Origin: Halieaceae bacterium UBA3479
Lineage (GTDB): Bacteria; Pseudomonadota; Gammaproteobacteria; Pseudomonadales; Halieaceae
Length of the DNA: 38,875 bases
NCBI GenBank assembly: GCA_002377985.1
Contig: DFQW01000075.1
Span: 23,987 to 62,861 of the forward strand
Direction: 5' to 3'
The translations under genes were made by a program, and so were the position numbers. Below, in pieces: positions 26,843 through 36,032 of this stretch (its first letter is position 1; every line of letters begins with the position of its first letter). The notes beneath the pieces were generated by a model, which saw nothing but the letters and a program-made list of their open reading frames with translations, was not told the origin of the DNA and made no database searches.

Positions 26843-26849
26843 GGATCGA

Positions 26850-27119
26850 TTATCCGTTGGCGAGCGCCTTGACGCGCGCGTTCAGTCTGCTCTTGTGACG
26901 AGCGGCCTTGTTCTTTTTGATAATGCCGCGATTCGCCATGCGGTCGATAACCGGTACCGCAGACTCATAAGCGGCTTTGGCGACATCTGCATTGCCTGAA
27001 TCGACTGCCGCTACCACTTGCTTGATCTTGGTGCGAACCAATGATCGTAGGCTGGCATTGTGTGCTCTGCGCTTGTCGTTTTGACGGGCGCGCTTTCTGG
27101 CTTGGGGTGAATTCGCCAC
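26850..27119 (-). CDS. rpsT: 30S ribosomal protein S20
   Basis: The 89-residue basic protein matches S20 throughout (E. coli 87 residues): [20 protein letters not shown] at the start, the central VDRMANRG-like helix and [15 protein letters not shown] near the end. It binds 16S rRNA in the small subunit. The frame is open 21 codons further upstream, but the GTG at 27117-27119 is chosen because it gives the family N-terminus and has GGAG eight bases before it; E. coli rpsT also uses a non-ATG start. The usual neighbour murJ is not here. Confidence 0.97.
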   Translation of the reverse strand: MANSPQARKRARQNDKRRAHNASLRSLVRTKIKQVVAAVDSGNADVAKAAYESAVPVIDRMANRGIIKKNKAARHKSRLNARVKALANG

Positions 27120-27547
27120 CGCTGTGCTCCATAGGGCTTTAAAAAGGCCGCGAATCATCTGGGATACCGGTTTCAATGTCAACCGGCGGCGCCATATGAT
27201 GGCCGAGTTTAGGGGGTTTTACCCCTTTAGCAGCCTAACCAGATCATTATCCAGCGCGCTCGGGCAAAAGCGATGAGCGAAGCGGCCTTGTTCATCATGA
27301 AAAAGGCTCAGCCCTAACCGAGAGGGAGCAGCAGGAGGGGCGCATGCCCCACGCGTATTCCGCTTGCCACGCTACGGTAAGCGGTAACAATCGCTGGCTA
27401 CCCGTGACGCGGCGCCAAGGGTGATCAAAAATGAACGGGAAGCTTCCATTTGAGCGCTCTGACAGGTAGCTTTTGCAGCGAACCGCAGGGTACCAGCAAC
27501 CTTTCTGGCGGCGGTATACCATTGTGGCGTCTCGAGGCAAATAGTGT
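27120..27547. other. 428-bp divergent intergenic region, rpsT / acyltransferase
   Basis: This region holds the rpsT leader and the upstream region of the acyltransferase gene. I see small hairpins only (for example AGGGG/CCCCT around 27211-27226 and CCGCTT/AAGCGG within 27359-27388), no tRNA and no convincing gene; an 81-codon minus-strand frame at 27295-27540 has no ribosome binding site or recognisable product. Confidence 0.5.
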
Positions 27548-28732
27548 ATGACAGAGGACCCGTCGACTTTTATCGAGGATCCGTTTTCTGAAATCCGGCC
27601 TTATTCCAATAGCGAGGCTCCCGAGGTTATCCGGCGTCTGGCACGGAACGAGGAGCTGGCGGGGACAATTGCTCGATGGAAGTTCCCACGCCTTGCCCGT
27701 ATTTCACTAGCCCTTGCGCTGGGACTTGTGCGGGCGTGGCTTTGGATTCTGGCGCGACGCTTATCTACTGTGGAGGATTTGCAAAATGTCATCGCGCCCA
27801 ATTTGGCGCGGATGATCAAAAAAACCTCACGGTTTTCCACCAGTGGTATGAATGAGCTCGATTTTCGGCGGCCCCGTGTCTATGTCGGGAATCATCGTGA
27901 CATCGTAATGGACCCTGCTTACGCAAATTATGCGCTGCACCGATCTGGCGTCAGAACACTCGCCGTCGCAATAGGCGACAACTTGCTGTCCAAGCCCTGG
28001 ATATCCGACCTGATGCGCTTGAACCGGAGCTTTATCGTCAAACGCAATTTGCATGGTCCGCGGGCACTTCTCGCGGCAGCAAAGCTTCTGTCGGCTTACA
28101 TTCGCGCGTCAGTAGAAACCGACGACAATCCCATCTGGATCGCGCACAGAGAGGGGAGGGCAAAGGATGGTCGCGATGTGACGGAGCCGGCGGTCATTAA
28201 AATGTTGACCCTCTCCCGGGAGAGAGAGGAATCGCCCGAGTCGATTCTCGATACATTGAATATTGTGCCCCTCATCATTTCTTATGAACTCGATCCCTGC
28301 GATGCACTCAAATCCGCCGAGCTCTCAGCGGGTTCGGGTTACATCAAGTCGGAGTTTGAGGATATTACGTCCATTGCAACGGGCATTGTTGGGCATAAAG
28401 GATGCGTTCATTTGCACTTTGGGACGCCGCTACCGGGACACTTGGGTGTTGCTGAGGCAGTCGCGGCGATCGATCAGCAAATGGTTGCGCACTATCGGTT
28501 GTACCAAACGAATATCTGGGCCTGGCAGTGGCTGCACGGGACCCCACTGCCCAATGAGGTTCAGTATGATAGGGGCACCACCACCGAAGCCGATTTTCGA
28601 GCGCGGTTTGAGGCAATTCCCGAAGCGCATCAACGCTGGTTCCTTACCATGTATGCCAATCCGGTTACGCGCCGACTGGACGTTATTCGAGAGCAAGAGG
28701 CCAGCGATAAGACGCCGAGTAACGCAATGTGA
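27548..28732 (+). CDS. PlsC-like glycerolipid acyltransferase
   Basis: The 394-residue protein has a hydrophobic segment (about 50-70) and an acyltransferase domain: motif I is NHRDIVMD (His116), followed by the FIVKR segment and WIAHREGRAKDG, the motif III equivalent with the phosphate-binding Glu-Gly-Arg at 202-204. In motif I five residues separate His116 from Asp122 rather than the usual four, or Asp118 fills the role. Proteins of this group are annotated as 1-acyl-glycerol-3-phosphate acyltransferases; the exact acceptor is unproven. GAGG precedes the ATG by ten bases. The gene overlaps dinG by four bases. Confidence 0.82.
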   Translation: MTEDPSTFIEDPFSEIRPYSNSEAPEVIRRLARNEELAGTIARWKFPRLARISLALALGLVRAWLWILARRLSTVEDLQNVIAPNLARMIKKTSRFSTSGMNELDFRRPRVYVGNHRDIVMDPAYANYALHRSGVRTLAVAIGDNLLSKPWISDLMRLNRSFIVKRNLHGPRALLAAAKLLSAYIRASVETDDNPIWIAHREGRAKDGRDVTEPAVIKMLTLSREREESPESILDTLNIVPLIISYELDPCDALKSAELSAGSGYIKSEFEDITSIATGIVGHKGCVHLHFGTPLPGHLGVAEAVAAIDQQMVAHYRLYQTNIWAWQWLHGTPLPNEVQYDRGTTTEADFRARFEAIPEAHQRWFLTMYANPVTRRLDVIREQEASDKTPSNAM

Positions 28733-30834
28733 TTGAAGAGGCGCTGCGGGACAATATCCGCGCTGCATACCAACAACTGACTGATGCGCTGGAGTTAAAG
28801 CCACGATGGGGGCAGCGTCAGATGATCGCGGAGGTGGCGAATGCGCTGGGAGATCCTGAGGCCGAGACGCCGATCGCAGTTGTAGAGGCGGGTACCGGTA
28901 CCGGAAAAACCCTTGCCTATTTGGTCGCGACCTTGCCGATCGCCCGTGCCCGAGGCAAGCGAGTTGTGGTGGCATCTGCAACGATCGCCCTGCAGGAGCA
29001 ACTGTTACTCCGCGATTTGCCCGATTTAACCCGTCACAGTGGACTCGACTTTCAGGCGGCCCTGGCCAAAGGCAGAGGCCGATATGTCTGCTTGCTAAAA
29101 CTGGATCACCAGCTTGCCGGATCGGAGAGTGACACATTGATTCCCCTCTATCCGGATGAGTTTGCTGCTCCCGATTACCTCGAGATCTTGCCCACATTGG
29201 AGGAGATGCTGAGTACGTTGGCAGCCGGACGTTGGGATGGCGACTTTGACGCCTGGCCCGGCGGATTGGACGCGGCTATTAAGCGTCTGGTTTCAACTGA
29301 TCAGAACCAGTGCACCGGCCGTCGTTGCCCTCATGTGGGGCAGTGCGCCTTTTTCAAGGCGAGAGAAGGGCTGGAAGAAGCAGACATTATCGTTACAAAT
29401 CACGATCTGGTGCTGTCGGACCTGCGACTGGGGGGCGGGGTCATACTGCCTGCGCCGGAGGACTGCTTATATATCTTTGACGAGGGCCATCAGCTTCCGT
29501 CGAAGTGTCTGAATCATTTTTCCCTGCGTTTTCACGCAGGTTCGACCTTACAAGGACTCAGGGATAGCGATCGATGGATCAGTCAGTCTGCAGCAAGCTG
29601 GGGGCAGGTGGGCCTGGACGAGCGTTTGCCTCCGTTGATTGCTTCGTTACTTGCGGACCTCCTGCAGCGCACAGAGGAGGTAACGCAGATACTGTGGAAT
29701 CAGTTCCCGGAGGAACCGCTTGAGAGAGCGGAGTACCGTTTTGAGCACGGGCGTATACCCGAGGCGTTGGCGGAATATGCGGCGTCACTCGCGGAGCAGT
29801 GGCGTCAGCTTCAACGCGAGGTAGCGCGTTTGGAGGCTGGCCTTGAGAATACGCGTGATGGCCGCCAGAGCGGCGCGGACGCTGTGCCTCAAGATACCGA
29901 CTCGGACTTGGTTAACGCACAGAGTCTTGGTGCGCGAGCCGAGCAACAGGTGGCGTTGTGGGAGGCATTCAAGGTTGCCCCGCGAGAAGATCAGCCCGGC
30001 GATGGCTGGGCGAGATGGATTGGGCATCGCGGGAGCTTGCAGTCGTTGGAATGCCAAGCGAGTCCGATCTTGCCGGGGGAACTGCTGCGTGAGGCGCTGT
30101 GGGAGCGTGCGGCGGGGGCCGTGATTACCTCCGCTACCCTCACCGCGCTGGGCACATTTGATCGTTTTCGGGAGCGCTCAGGCATCCCCGATTCGGCGAG
30201 ATGGAAGCGGGTCGCCAGTCCTTTTGATCCCGCGCGAGCAACGTTTTGCGTTCCGGCAATGTCGTCTGATCCGGGTCAGGCTGATGCCCACACGGATGAG
30301 CTGATCCAGTGCATCCCCAACTTGATAAAAGATGATTCCGGCGTTTTGTTGTTATTCACGTCGCGGCGGCAGATGGAGGGGGTTCTCGAGGGCATCAAGG
30401 GAGTGATCCCCCATAGAGCGCTGGTGCAGGATCAGATGAGCAAGGGTCGGCTGCTGGAGCAGCACCGTGACCATATCGATGCGGGAGTGCCCTCGGCGAT
30501 TTTCGGATTGGCCAGCTTTTTCGAGGGCATCGATTTGCCCGGTGATTACTGTCGCCACGTGGTGATTGCAAAACTGCCCTTCGCTGTGCCTGATGACCCC
30601 ATCGCAGCCGCACATTCCGAGTTGCTACAAGCACAGGGGCGAGATCCCTTTATGGAGATCAGTGTGCCCGACGCGGCACAAAAGCTGGTGCAAGCCAGCG
30701 GCCGCTTGCAACGCACCGAGGAAGATGAGGGGCGTATTACATTGCTCGATCGGCGCTTGCTGACGCGGCGTTATGGACGCACCATACTCGAAACGCTACC
30801 TGCCTTTACATTTGAGCTGGATGGCATGCGCTGA
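28729..30834 (+). CDS. dinG: ATP-dependent DNA helicase DinG
   Basis: The 701-residue protein is an XPD-like superfamily 2 helicase (E. coli DinG 716 residues): Walker A EAGTGTGKT at 53-61, the four iron-sulfur cysteines Cys121, Cys195, Cys200 and Cys206, the DEGH box at 251-254 and the C-terminal motifs GLASFFEGIDLPG and QASGRLQRTEEDEG. It unwinds DNA with 5' to 3' polarity and can remove R-loops. The start is the GTG at 28729, in a four-base overlap with the acyltransferase stop, which implies translational coupling. No LexA-type operator was recognised in front of the acyltransferase gene. Confidence 0.95.
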   Translation: MIEEALRDNIRAAYQQLTDALELKPRWGQRQMIAEVANALGDPEAETPIAVVEAGTGTGKTLAYLVATLPIARARGKRVVVASATIALQEQLLLRDLPDLTRHSGLDFQAALAKGRGRYVCLLKLDHQLAGSESDTLIPLYPDEFAAPDYLEILPTLEEMLSTLAAGRWDGDFDAWPGGLDAAIKRLVSTDQNQCTGRRCPHVGQCAFFKAREGLEEADIIVTNHDLVLSDLRLGGGVILPAPEDCLYIFDEGHQLPSKCLNHFSLRFHAGSTLQGLRDSDRWISQSAASWGQVGLDERLPPLIASLLADLLQRTEEVTQILWNQFPEEPLERAEYRFEHGRIPEALAEYAASLAEQWRQLQREVARLEAGLENTRDGRQSGADAVPQDTDSDLVNAQSLGARAEQQVALWEAFKVAPREDQPGDGWARWIGHRGSLQSLECQASPILPGELLREALWERAAGAVITSATLTALGTFDRFRERSGIPDSARWKRVASPFDPARATFCVPAMSSDPGQADAHTDELIQCIPNLIKDDSGVLLLFTSRRQMEGVLEGIKGVIPHRALVQDQMSKGRLLEQHRDHIDAGVPSAIFGLASFFEGIDLPGDYCRHVVIAKLPFAVPDDPIAAAHSELLQAQGRDPFMEISVPDAAQKLVQASGRLQRTEEDEGRITLLDRRLLTRRYGRTILETLPAFTFELDGMR

Positions 30835-30902
30835 GACGATATCGAGTCATGCCAGCGGGAGGCGCTTCTTGATGTTCCGCTTACAGTCTGCGACACCACA
30901 TC

Positions 30903-31238
30903 ATGTTGCTTGAATCGCCACGAAGCGACATCGCCGCTCGGTTGATTGATCTTGAGGCTGGCCTGCGCCAACTCAATTTGTGGGCGGCTGATCCGCCTAC
31001 CCAGGAGGCTTTGGCGTCGGAACAGCCATTCGCAATGGATACCTTGACGCTTGAGCAGTGGCTCCAGTTCATTTTTTTACCGACGCTCTATCAATTACTT
31101 GAAAGTGGAGCGGCACTGCCCGAGCGCTGTGCCATAACACCGATGGCTGAGGAGACGCTGGGCAAGCGCCAGCTTCCGATCGCACCTCTGATTGCCACGC
31201 TGCAGGATCTGGATCGTCTGATCACCGAGGCAGACTAG
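30903..31238 (+). CDS. yqcC: YqcC family protein (DUF446)
   Basis: The 111-residue protein aligns with E. coli YqcC over most of its length, with the conserved QPFAMDTLTLEQWLQFIFLP core (E. coli QPFFMDTMEPLEWLQW) and the LEAGLRQLNLW start. The function is unknown; in E. coli the gene sits beside truC. The ATG has no good ribosome binding site. It follows dinG by 68 bp and ends just before a hairpin shared with the SDR gene. Confidence 0.85.
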   Translation: MLLESPRSDIAARLIDLEAGLRQLNLWAADPPTQEALASEQPFAMDTLTLEQWLQFIFLPTLYQLLESGAALPERCAITPMAEETLGKRQLPIAPLIATLQDLDRLITEAD

Positions 31239-31241
31239 GCG

Positions 31242-31267
31242 AAAAAAACCCCGGTAAATACCGGGGT
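31242..31267 (-). terminator. Intrinsic terminator of the SDR operon
   Basis: A perfect 7-bp stem ACCCCGG/CCGGGGT with a six-base A/T loop is followed on the minus strand by seven T. It ends the ligase-dehydrogenase-SDR operon 17 bases after the SDR stop. It lies three bases after the yqcC stop and may also act on the plus strand, where the T run is poor. Confidence 0.9.
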
Positions 31268-31284
31268 GCTCTTGCGCGTCGATG

Positions 31285-32046
31285 TCAAAATTGCACGCGT
31301 TTGGTAAAACCACCGTCCACGACGACGTTCGCGCCTGTCGTGAAGGCGGAACGCGGGCTTGCCAGGAAGGCCACCGTGTCTGCGACTTCGTAGTTGTTCC
31401 CCATGCGGCCCATCGGGATGTTGGCGACGGTGGCGTTATAAAAATCGGCCATATGGGTTTTGATCTGCTCCCAGGCGCCTCCCTCAAAATAAATTGGGCC
31501 CGGACTTACGGCGTTGACGCGAATACCCGACGCCGCCAAAGACTGGGACAGGTTACTGGAGTAATTCAGCAGACCGGCCTTGATAGCACCATAAGGGCTT
31601 GGCCCCGCAAACGCCTCGACCGCGGCGGTCGTCGAGATAATGACGATGGCGCCCTGGCCCGACTTCGCCAGGTGAGGCTGCGTAAGCTCCACGCCGCGCC
31701 AGGTGGCTAGCATGTCGGCTTCAAAATTGGCGCGCCACCCCGACTCGGAATTGTCCGCACCTCCCGCTGATACATTGGGTACAAAAATATCAATGCCTCC
31801 GAGCGTGTCGGCACACTGGTTGACCCAGGCCTCGAGAGAAGCCGCATCGGTGACGTCCACAACGCTGCCACAGGCCTTGACGCCCTTGGCGGTGAGCGTG
31901 GCGACCGTCTCGTCGACTTCAGCCTGATTGCGCGCGCACACGCCGATATTGCAGCCCTCGTCGGCGAGCGTTTCGGCAATCGCCCGACCAATCCCTTTGG
32001 TCGAGCCCGTGATCAGTGCGACTTTATCTTTGAGTTGCAGGTCCAT
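31285..32046 (-). CDS. Short-chain dehydrogenase/reductase
   Basis: The 253-residue protein is a classical SDR: the cofactor motif TGSTKGIG at 13-20, the catalytic Ser138, Tyr152 and Lys156 (PYGAIKAG), and the VNAVSPGPI segment. Arg39 in CARN after the second strand suggests NADP(H). It is the last gene of the operon that also encodes two acyl-CoA dehydrogenases and a CoA ligase, so it may act on a hydroxyacyl-CoA or ring alcohol of the same pathway; the substrate is unknown. AGGAG lies seven bases before the ATG. Confidence 0.9.
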   Translation of the reverse strand: MDLQLKDKVALITGSTKGIGRAIAETLADEGCNIGVCARNQAEVDETVATLTAKGVKACGSVVDVTDAASLEAWVNQCADTLGGIDIFVPNVSAGGADNSESGWRANFEADMLATWRGVELTQPHLAKSGQGAIVIISTTAAVEAFAGPSPYGAIKAGLLNYSSNLSQSLAASGIRVNAVSPGPIYFEGGAWEQIKTHMADFYNATVANIPMGRMGNNYEVADTVAFLASPRSAFTTGANVVVDGGFTKRVQF

Positions 32047-32096
32047 TATTTTTCTCCTTACGTGATCATCAATATTGTAAAAGGTGCCGGCAGAGC

Positions 32097-33185
32097 TTAA
32101 CCGCTAAACGCCATAAATTCTCTAAGTGCCTCGCTGCGTGAACATACCCAGCTCTCCAACGCCGTAATGCGCTTAAAAAAGTGGCCCACAATGTATTCGT
32201 CGGTCGTGGCTATGCCGCCGTGCAGCTGTATTGCTTCCTGTGAGACTTTGCGCCCGACCGTGCTGGCTTTAACTTTTGCGGCGCGGGCAAATCTGAATCG
32301 ATCCGGCGTGTCGCCATCGGCGGCGTCACAGGCGGCGTAGACCAAAGAGCGCGTCAGCTCCACTTGAATAAGCATATTGGCCATGCGGTGCTGCAGCGCC
32401 TGAAAAGACGCCAGAGGCTGACCGAATTGAACGCGCTGCTTGGTGTATTCCACCGTTGCGTTGAGCGCGGCGTGGGCTGCGCCCAATGTTTCTGCGCTGC
32501 TGAGTGTTATGGCAAGCTCACGATAGGCCTCCAGCGCGGCTTGTGCTGGTTCGCCGGAGAGTAAGATGTGGTGTTCCTCAACCCTGGTATCGAACCCGAC
32601 GTTGGCGCCGCCGCGGCCATCATGGGTCGGAAAGGTCGCGCATTCCACACCTGCCGCGTCACGCGGGCACAGCACCCAAGCCAATCCTTTGTCACCGCTC
32701 GCGAGCACGATAAAGTGAGTGGCAGAAGCGCCAGCGCTGACCCACTGTTTGGTGCCGGTGAGTTGCCAGCCGGCGCCGGTGTGGGTGAGGGTCGTGGAGG
32801 GGCGCTCCTTGCGTCGGCCGGCGCCCTCGTCAATTGCCGCTATAGTAATCAATTCACCGCTGACCACACCATTGAGCCACACATCTGCATGCGGACTGGG
32901 TGCGATCAAGGTGGCAACGGCAGCAAGCACGTCAATTAGTGGTTCGGTGACCAGATACCGACCGCAGAGCTCGGCGAGAATCGCACCCTCTCGCGTACCC
33001 AGACCCAGGCCATCGAGGTGTTCAGGGACCGGGAGCGCTAGCCAGCCCATTTCGGCAAAGGCTTGCCAATGCTGCGGGTCGGTATATACGCCTTGAGCGA
33101 GTCGCTCCCGCCGCGCGTTGAAGTCATAACTGTCGCGCAGATAGCGTTCAGCGGCGTCCTGCAATAGCACTTGATCTTCGGTCAT
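32097..33185 (-). CDS. Acyl-CoA dehydrogenase, small divergent subunit type
   Basis: The 362-residue protein is an acyl-CoA dehydrogenase with the C-terminal QFGQPLASFQALQHRMANM and EAIQLHGGIATTDEY motifs that bind FAD, but shorter and more divergent in its N-terminal and middle parts than ordinary ACADs. It resembles the FadE28-type partner of the alpha2beta2 acyl-CoA dehydrogenases known from steroid side-chain degradation. It lies 15 bp downstream of the gene for the second dehydrogenase. The ATG has a weak GGCGGA upstream. Confidence 0.88.
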   Translation of the reverse strand: MTEDQVLLQDAAERYLRDSYDFNARRERLAQGVYTDPQHWQAFAEMGWLALPVPEHLDGLGLGTREGAILAELCGRYLVTEPLIDVLAAVATLIAPSPHADVWLNGVVSGELITIAAIDEGAGRRKERPSTTLTHTGAGWQLTGTKQWVSAGASATHFIVLASGDKGLAWVLCPRDAAGVECATFPTHDGRGGANVGFDTRVEEHHILLSGEPAQAALEAYRELAITLSSAETLGAAHAALNATVEYTKQRVQFGQPLASFQALQHRMANMLIQVELTRSLVYAACDAADGDTPDRFRFARAAKVKASTVGRKVSQEAIQLHGGIATTDEYIVGHFFKRITALESWVCSRSEALREFMAFSG

Positions 33186-33200
33186 TGCTTGTTTATCCGC

Positions 33201-34400
33201 CTATAGCCCGAGGACATGCTTGGCAATGATGCCGCGCTGAATCTCCGCAGTCCCACCATAGATCGTGGTGGCGCGGCTGTTAATGTATTCCGCCATGGTG
33301 GTAACGCACTCCTCGGGAGCAGCGGTGGGTCCCTGATAATCGGGTGCCAGCACCTCGCTTTGCCAAGGCATCGCGCCCTGTCCGGCGGCCTCTATCAGCA
33401 GTTCGGCACACTGCTGGCCCAACTCGGTACCCGAGACTTTAACGAGGGAGGACAGCGCTCCGGGGTGCTCGCCTGCTGCGACTGAGCCCTTGATGCGGAG
33501 CTCGGTTTGTTCCAGTGCCATCACGTCAATTTCGGTTTCGGCGATACGAAAGGCAAAGGTCGGGTCCTCCGCTGCTGCGTTGGCCTCGCTGGCGACGAGT
33601 CGCTGTAATTTACGGAGCTGCTTTTTGAGATCGATGGTGAAGTGTTGTCCGCCTCGCTCAAACTCGAGCAGGTATTTGGCGACGGTCCAGCCCTGATTCT
33701 CCTCACCGAGCAAATTACTGACAGGTACCCGCACATCTTCAAAGAACACCTGGCACTGTTCGACCTCACCATCGAGGCTTGAAAAAGGCGTTACCGTGAT
33801 GCCGGGGGTCGCCATATCGATCAGCAAAAAGCTGATACCGGCCTGAGGTTTTACGTTCTTGTCCGTTCTTACGAGACAGAAAATCCAATTCGAATAATGC
33901 GCCATGCTGGTCCAGATCTTGGTGCCGTTAACGACATACTCATCGCCGTCGCGATCGGCGGTGGTCTTGAGTGAGGCCAGATCCGATCCGGAGCCGGGTT
34001 CTGAATAGCCCTGGCACCAGATGTCATCACCCGAGATGATGCCGGGCAGATACGCTGCCTTCTGGGCCTCGGTGCCGAAGTGCATCAGCATCGGGCCCAA
34101 CATCTGAATACCCATCATGACCGGGTTGGGCGCATTGGCGAGTCGGCACTCCTCGAGAAAAATGTAGCGCTGCTGAATATCCCAACCGGTCCCGCCGTGC
34201 TCGAGCGGCCACTCGGGAGCGCCCCAGCCTCTGGCATGCAGCGCACTCTGCCATTGCCGACCGGCTTCAAAATCAGAGAACACACTGGTCGTGCGCTCGC
34301 CGGCGCGAGCCAATTCTGGAGTGAGTGCGCTCGCTAAAAACTCGCGCACCGTTGCTCGGAAGGCGGTGTAGTCGCCGGGAATCGGGTTGGAAGCATTCAC
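33201..34400 (-). CDS. Acyl-CoA dehydrogenase, large subunit type
   Basis: The 399-residue protein has the ACAD N-terminal helical domain, the FAD-contacting CQGYSEPGSGSDL and TKIWTSMAHYS segments and the C-terminal SRATTIYGGTAEIQR motif. The Glu of medium-chain ACADs (YEGT) is Gly here (YGGT), so the base must lie elsewhere, possibly the Glu of LEFERGG, as in isovaleryl-type enzymes. It resembles FadE29/FadE26-like subunits that pair with a smaller ACAD. The start is a GTG with GAGGAG nine bases upstream. It sits 27 bp after the ligase gene. Confidence 0.9.
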   Translation of the reverse strand: MNASNPIPGDYTAFRATVREFLASALTPELARAGERTTSVFSDFEAGRQWQSALHARGWGAPEWPLEHGGTGWDIQQRYIFLEECRLANAPNPVMMGIQMLGPMLMHFGTEAQKAAYLPGIISGDDIWCQGYSEPGSGSDLASLKTTADRDGDEYVVNGTKIWTSMAHYSNWIFCLVRTDKNVKPQAGISFLLIDMATPGITVTPFSSLDGEVEQCQVFFEDVRVPVSNLLGEENQGWTVAKYLLEFERGGQHFTIDLKKQLRKLQRLVASEANAAAEDPTFAFRIAETEIDVMALEQTELRIKGSVAAGEHPGALSSLVKVSGTELGQQCAELLIEAAGQGAMPWQSEVLAPDYQGPTAAPEECVTTMAEYINSRATTIYGGTAEIQRGIIAKHVLGL

Positions 34401-34427
34401 ACGCGTGGGCTCCTCGTTGGTTTCGGT

Positions 34428-36032
34428 CTAGCCTAGCACTACGCCCTGATCTTTCAATGACTGGCGCAACACCGCTTTCTGAATTTTGCCCGAGGGCGTC
34501 TTGGGCATCTCCGCGATCACCCCCAGCCACTGTGGCCACTTCTGTTTCGCAAGCTGCTGCTCCTGGCACAGCGCAGTGAGCGCTTCCAGAGTCGGTGCTT
34601 CGCTCTCTTCGTACACTCTAATAAATATTGCGACGCCTTCACCGAGCCGTTGATGAGGCGCCGATACGGCGGCAGCCTCCATTACAGCTGGGTGTTGCAT
34701 GATCGCCTCTTCAATTTCCCGGGCCGACAGGTTTTCTCCCCCGCGAATAATGATGTCTTTCTTGCGGTCCGTTATGACGATTGCCTGTGAGTCCAGTAAT
34801 TGCCCGATATCGCCCGTTTTGAAGTAACCGTCGGGTGAGAAAGCGGCTTCGTTTTGTGCCGCCTCCCGATAACCCTGCATCATGGCTGGTCCGCGGACCC
34901 AGATTTCACCTTCGGCATTGAGCCCGACATCGCCCCCGTCATCGTCACAAATACGGACGTCATAGTTGCGGACCTTGCCATCAGTTTCGGCCGCCAGCTC
35001 GCTCTCGTCCTTGCCGATGAATCCGACCGTAACCAGAGGGACTTCCGTAGATCCATAGACTCTCACGGCGCAGCAGTCGGCGAGCACCTCACGCGCTTCA
35101 TAAATCAATGCCGAAGGGACGGCCGCACCACCGCAGGCGAACAAGCGGAACCCCGGCAGAGTTTTCCCCAAGTTTTTGCAGGCGTCCACCAGCTCGCGCA
35201 GGAACGGTGTTGCACTGACGCAGCTTGTTGCCTGATAGGTCTCGATCAGCGTGACCGCCTTGTCGACAACCCAGCTCTCCATTAGCAATACCTTGCACTC
35301 GGTAAAGAAAGGCAGCTCGATACCATTCACGTAGCCTGTGACATGGGTCACGGGCGATGGCATGAGCATCATGTCGTCTGCGCCGAGTCGCCATGCATTG
35401 ACGCCGTTATCCATGGCTTTAGCCAGTGTGTTATGGCTGTGTCGCACCGCTTTGGGGTTGCCGGTGGTGCCGGAGGTATACAAAACCACCTTGGTATCGT
35501 CCGGATCCACCGCTGCGACAGCGGCGGCCTCGCCTGAGGCGCTCGCCATGAGGGTTTCGTAGCTCAGGATGTCATCAGGCAGGTCTTCCTCGGCGCCGCA
35601 GCACACGACATGCTTGAGGTGCGGTAATGATGGCTTTAGCGAGTTGATCATGTCGACATAATCAAAGCCGCGGATGCGATGCGGGATAAACAGGATCTCG
35701 CTCTTGGCGTCGTTCAGAATGAATCCCAGCTCCTTGCCACGGTAGATGGGGACGACCGGGTTGATGATCAGCCCGCAGATGGAAGCCGCGATGGCCACGG
35801 GCACGGATTCGGGAATATTGGGCAGTTGGAAGGTCAGCGTCACACCCGGTGCTATGCCGAGGCGCTGGATCTGGCTGGCGAGCGCGTTGGCCTGCCGCCA
35901 CGCCTCAGCGAAGCTTAAGGTATGGCCGGAGTCGAAGCGCAGCGCCGTATCATCCGGGCGTTCCTGCGCACGGGCCGCTGCGACCTGGGCCAGCGTTAAG
36001 TTTCGGTAGGAGGTATCGGTAATCAGATCCAT
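34428..36032 (-). CDS. Acyl-CoA synthetase (AMP-dependent ligase)
   Basis: The 534-residue protein belongs to the ANL superfamily: P-loop YTSGTTGNPK at 185-194, the YGSTE aromatic motif, the hinge Asp in ITDRKKDIIIRGGEN and the catalytic C-terminal Lys516 in PSGKIQK. The N-terminal IYRGKELGFILNDAKSE stretch recalls cyclohexanecarboxylate- and carnitine-type CoA ligases rather than long-chain FadD. It activates the pathway's carboxylate to its CoA ester, the first step. It is the first gene of the minus-strand operon, with AGGGAAA before the ATG. The acid itself is unknown. Confidence 0.92.
   Translation of the reverse strand: MDLITDTSYRNLTLAQVAAARAQERPDDTALRFDSGHTLSFAEAWRQANALASQIQRLGIAPGVTLTFQLPNIPESVPVAIAASICGLIINPVVPIYRGKELGFILNDAKSEILFIPHRIRGFDYVDMINSLKPSLPHLKHVVCCGAEEDLPDDILSYETLMASASGEAAAVAAVDPDDTKVVLYTSGTTGNPKAVRHSHNTLAKAMDNGVNAWRLGADDMMLMPSPVTHVTGYVNGIELPFFTECKVLLMESWVVDKAVTLIETYQATSCVSATPFLRELVDACKNLGKTLPGFRLFACGGAAVPSALIYEAREVLADCCAVRVYGSTEVPLVTVGFIGKDESELAAETDGKVRNYDVRICDDDGGDVGLNAEGEIWVRGPAMMQGYREAAQNEAAFSPDGYFKTGDIGQLLDSQAIVITDRKKDIIIRGGENLSAREIEEAIMQHPAVMEAAAVSAPHQRLGEGVAIFIRVYEESEAPTLEALTALCQEQQLAKQKWPQWLGVIAEMPKTPSGKIQKAVLRQSLKDQGVVLG

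Noticed and set aside
27120..27182. Longer rpsT reading frame starting at 27182
   Set aside because: The S20 family N-terminus begins at the GTG at 27119, which has a GGAG at the right distance; the upstream codons are leader.
27295..27540. 81-codon minus-strand reading frame
   Set aside because: No ribosome binding site, no recognisable family and unlike composition; taken as intergenic.
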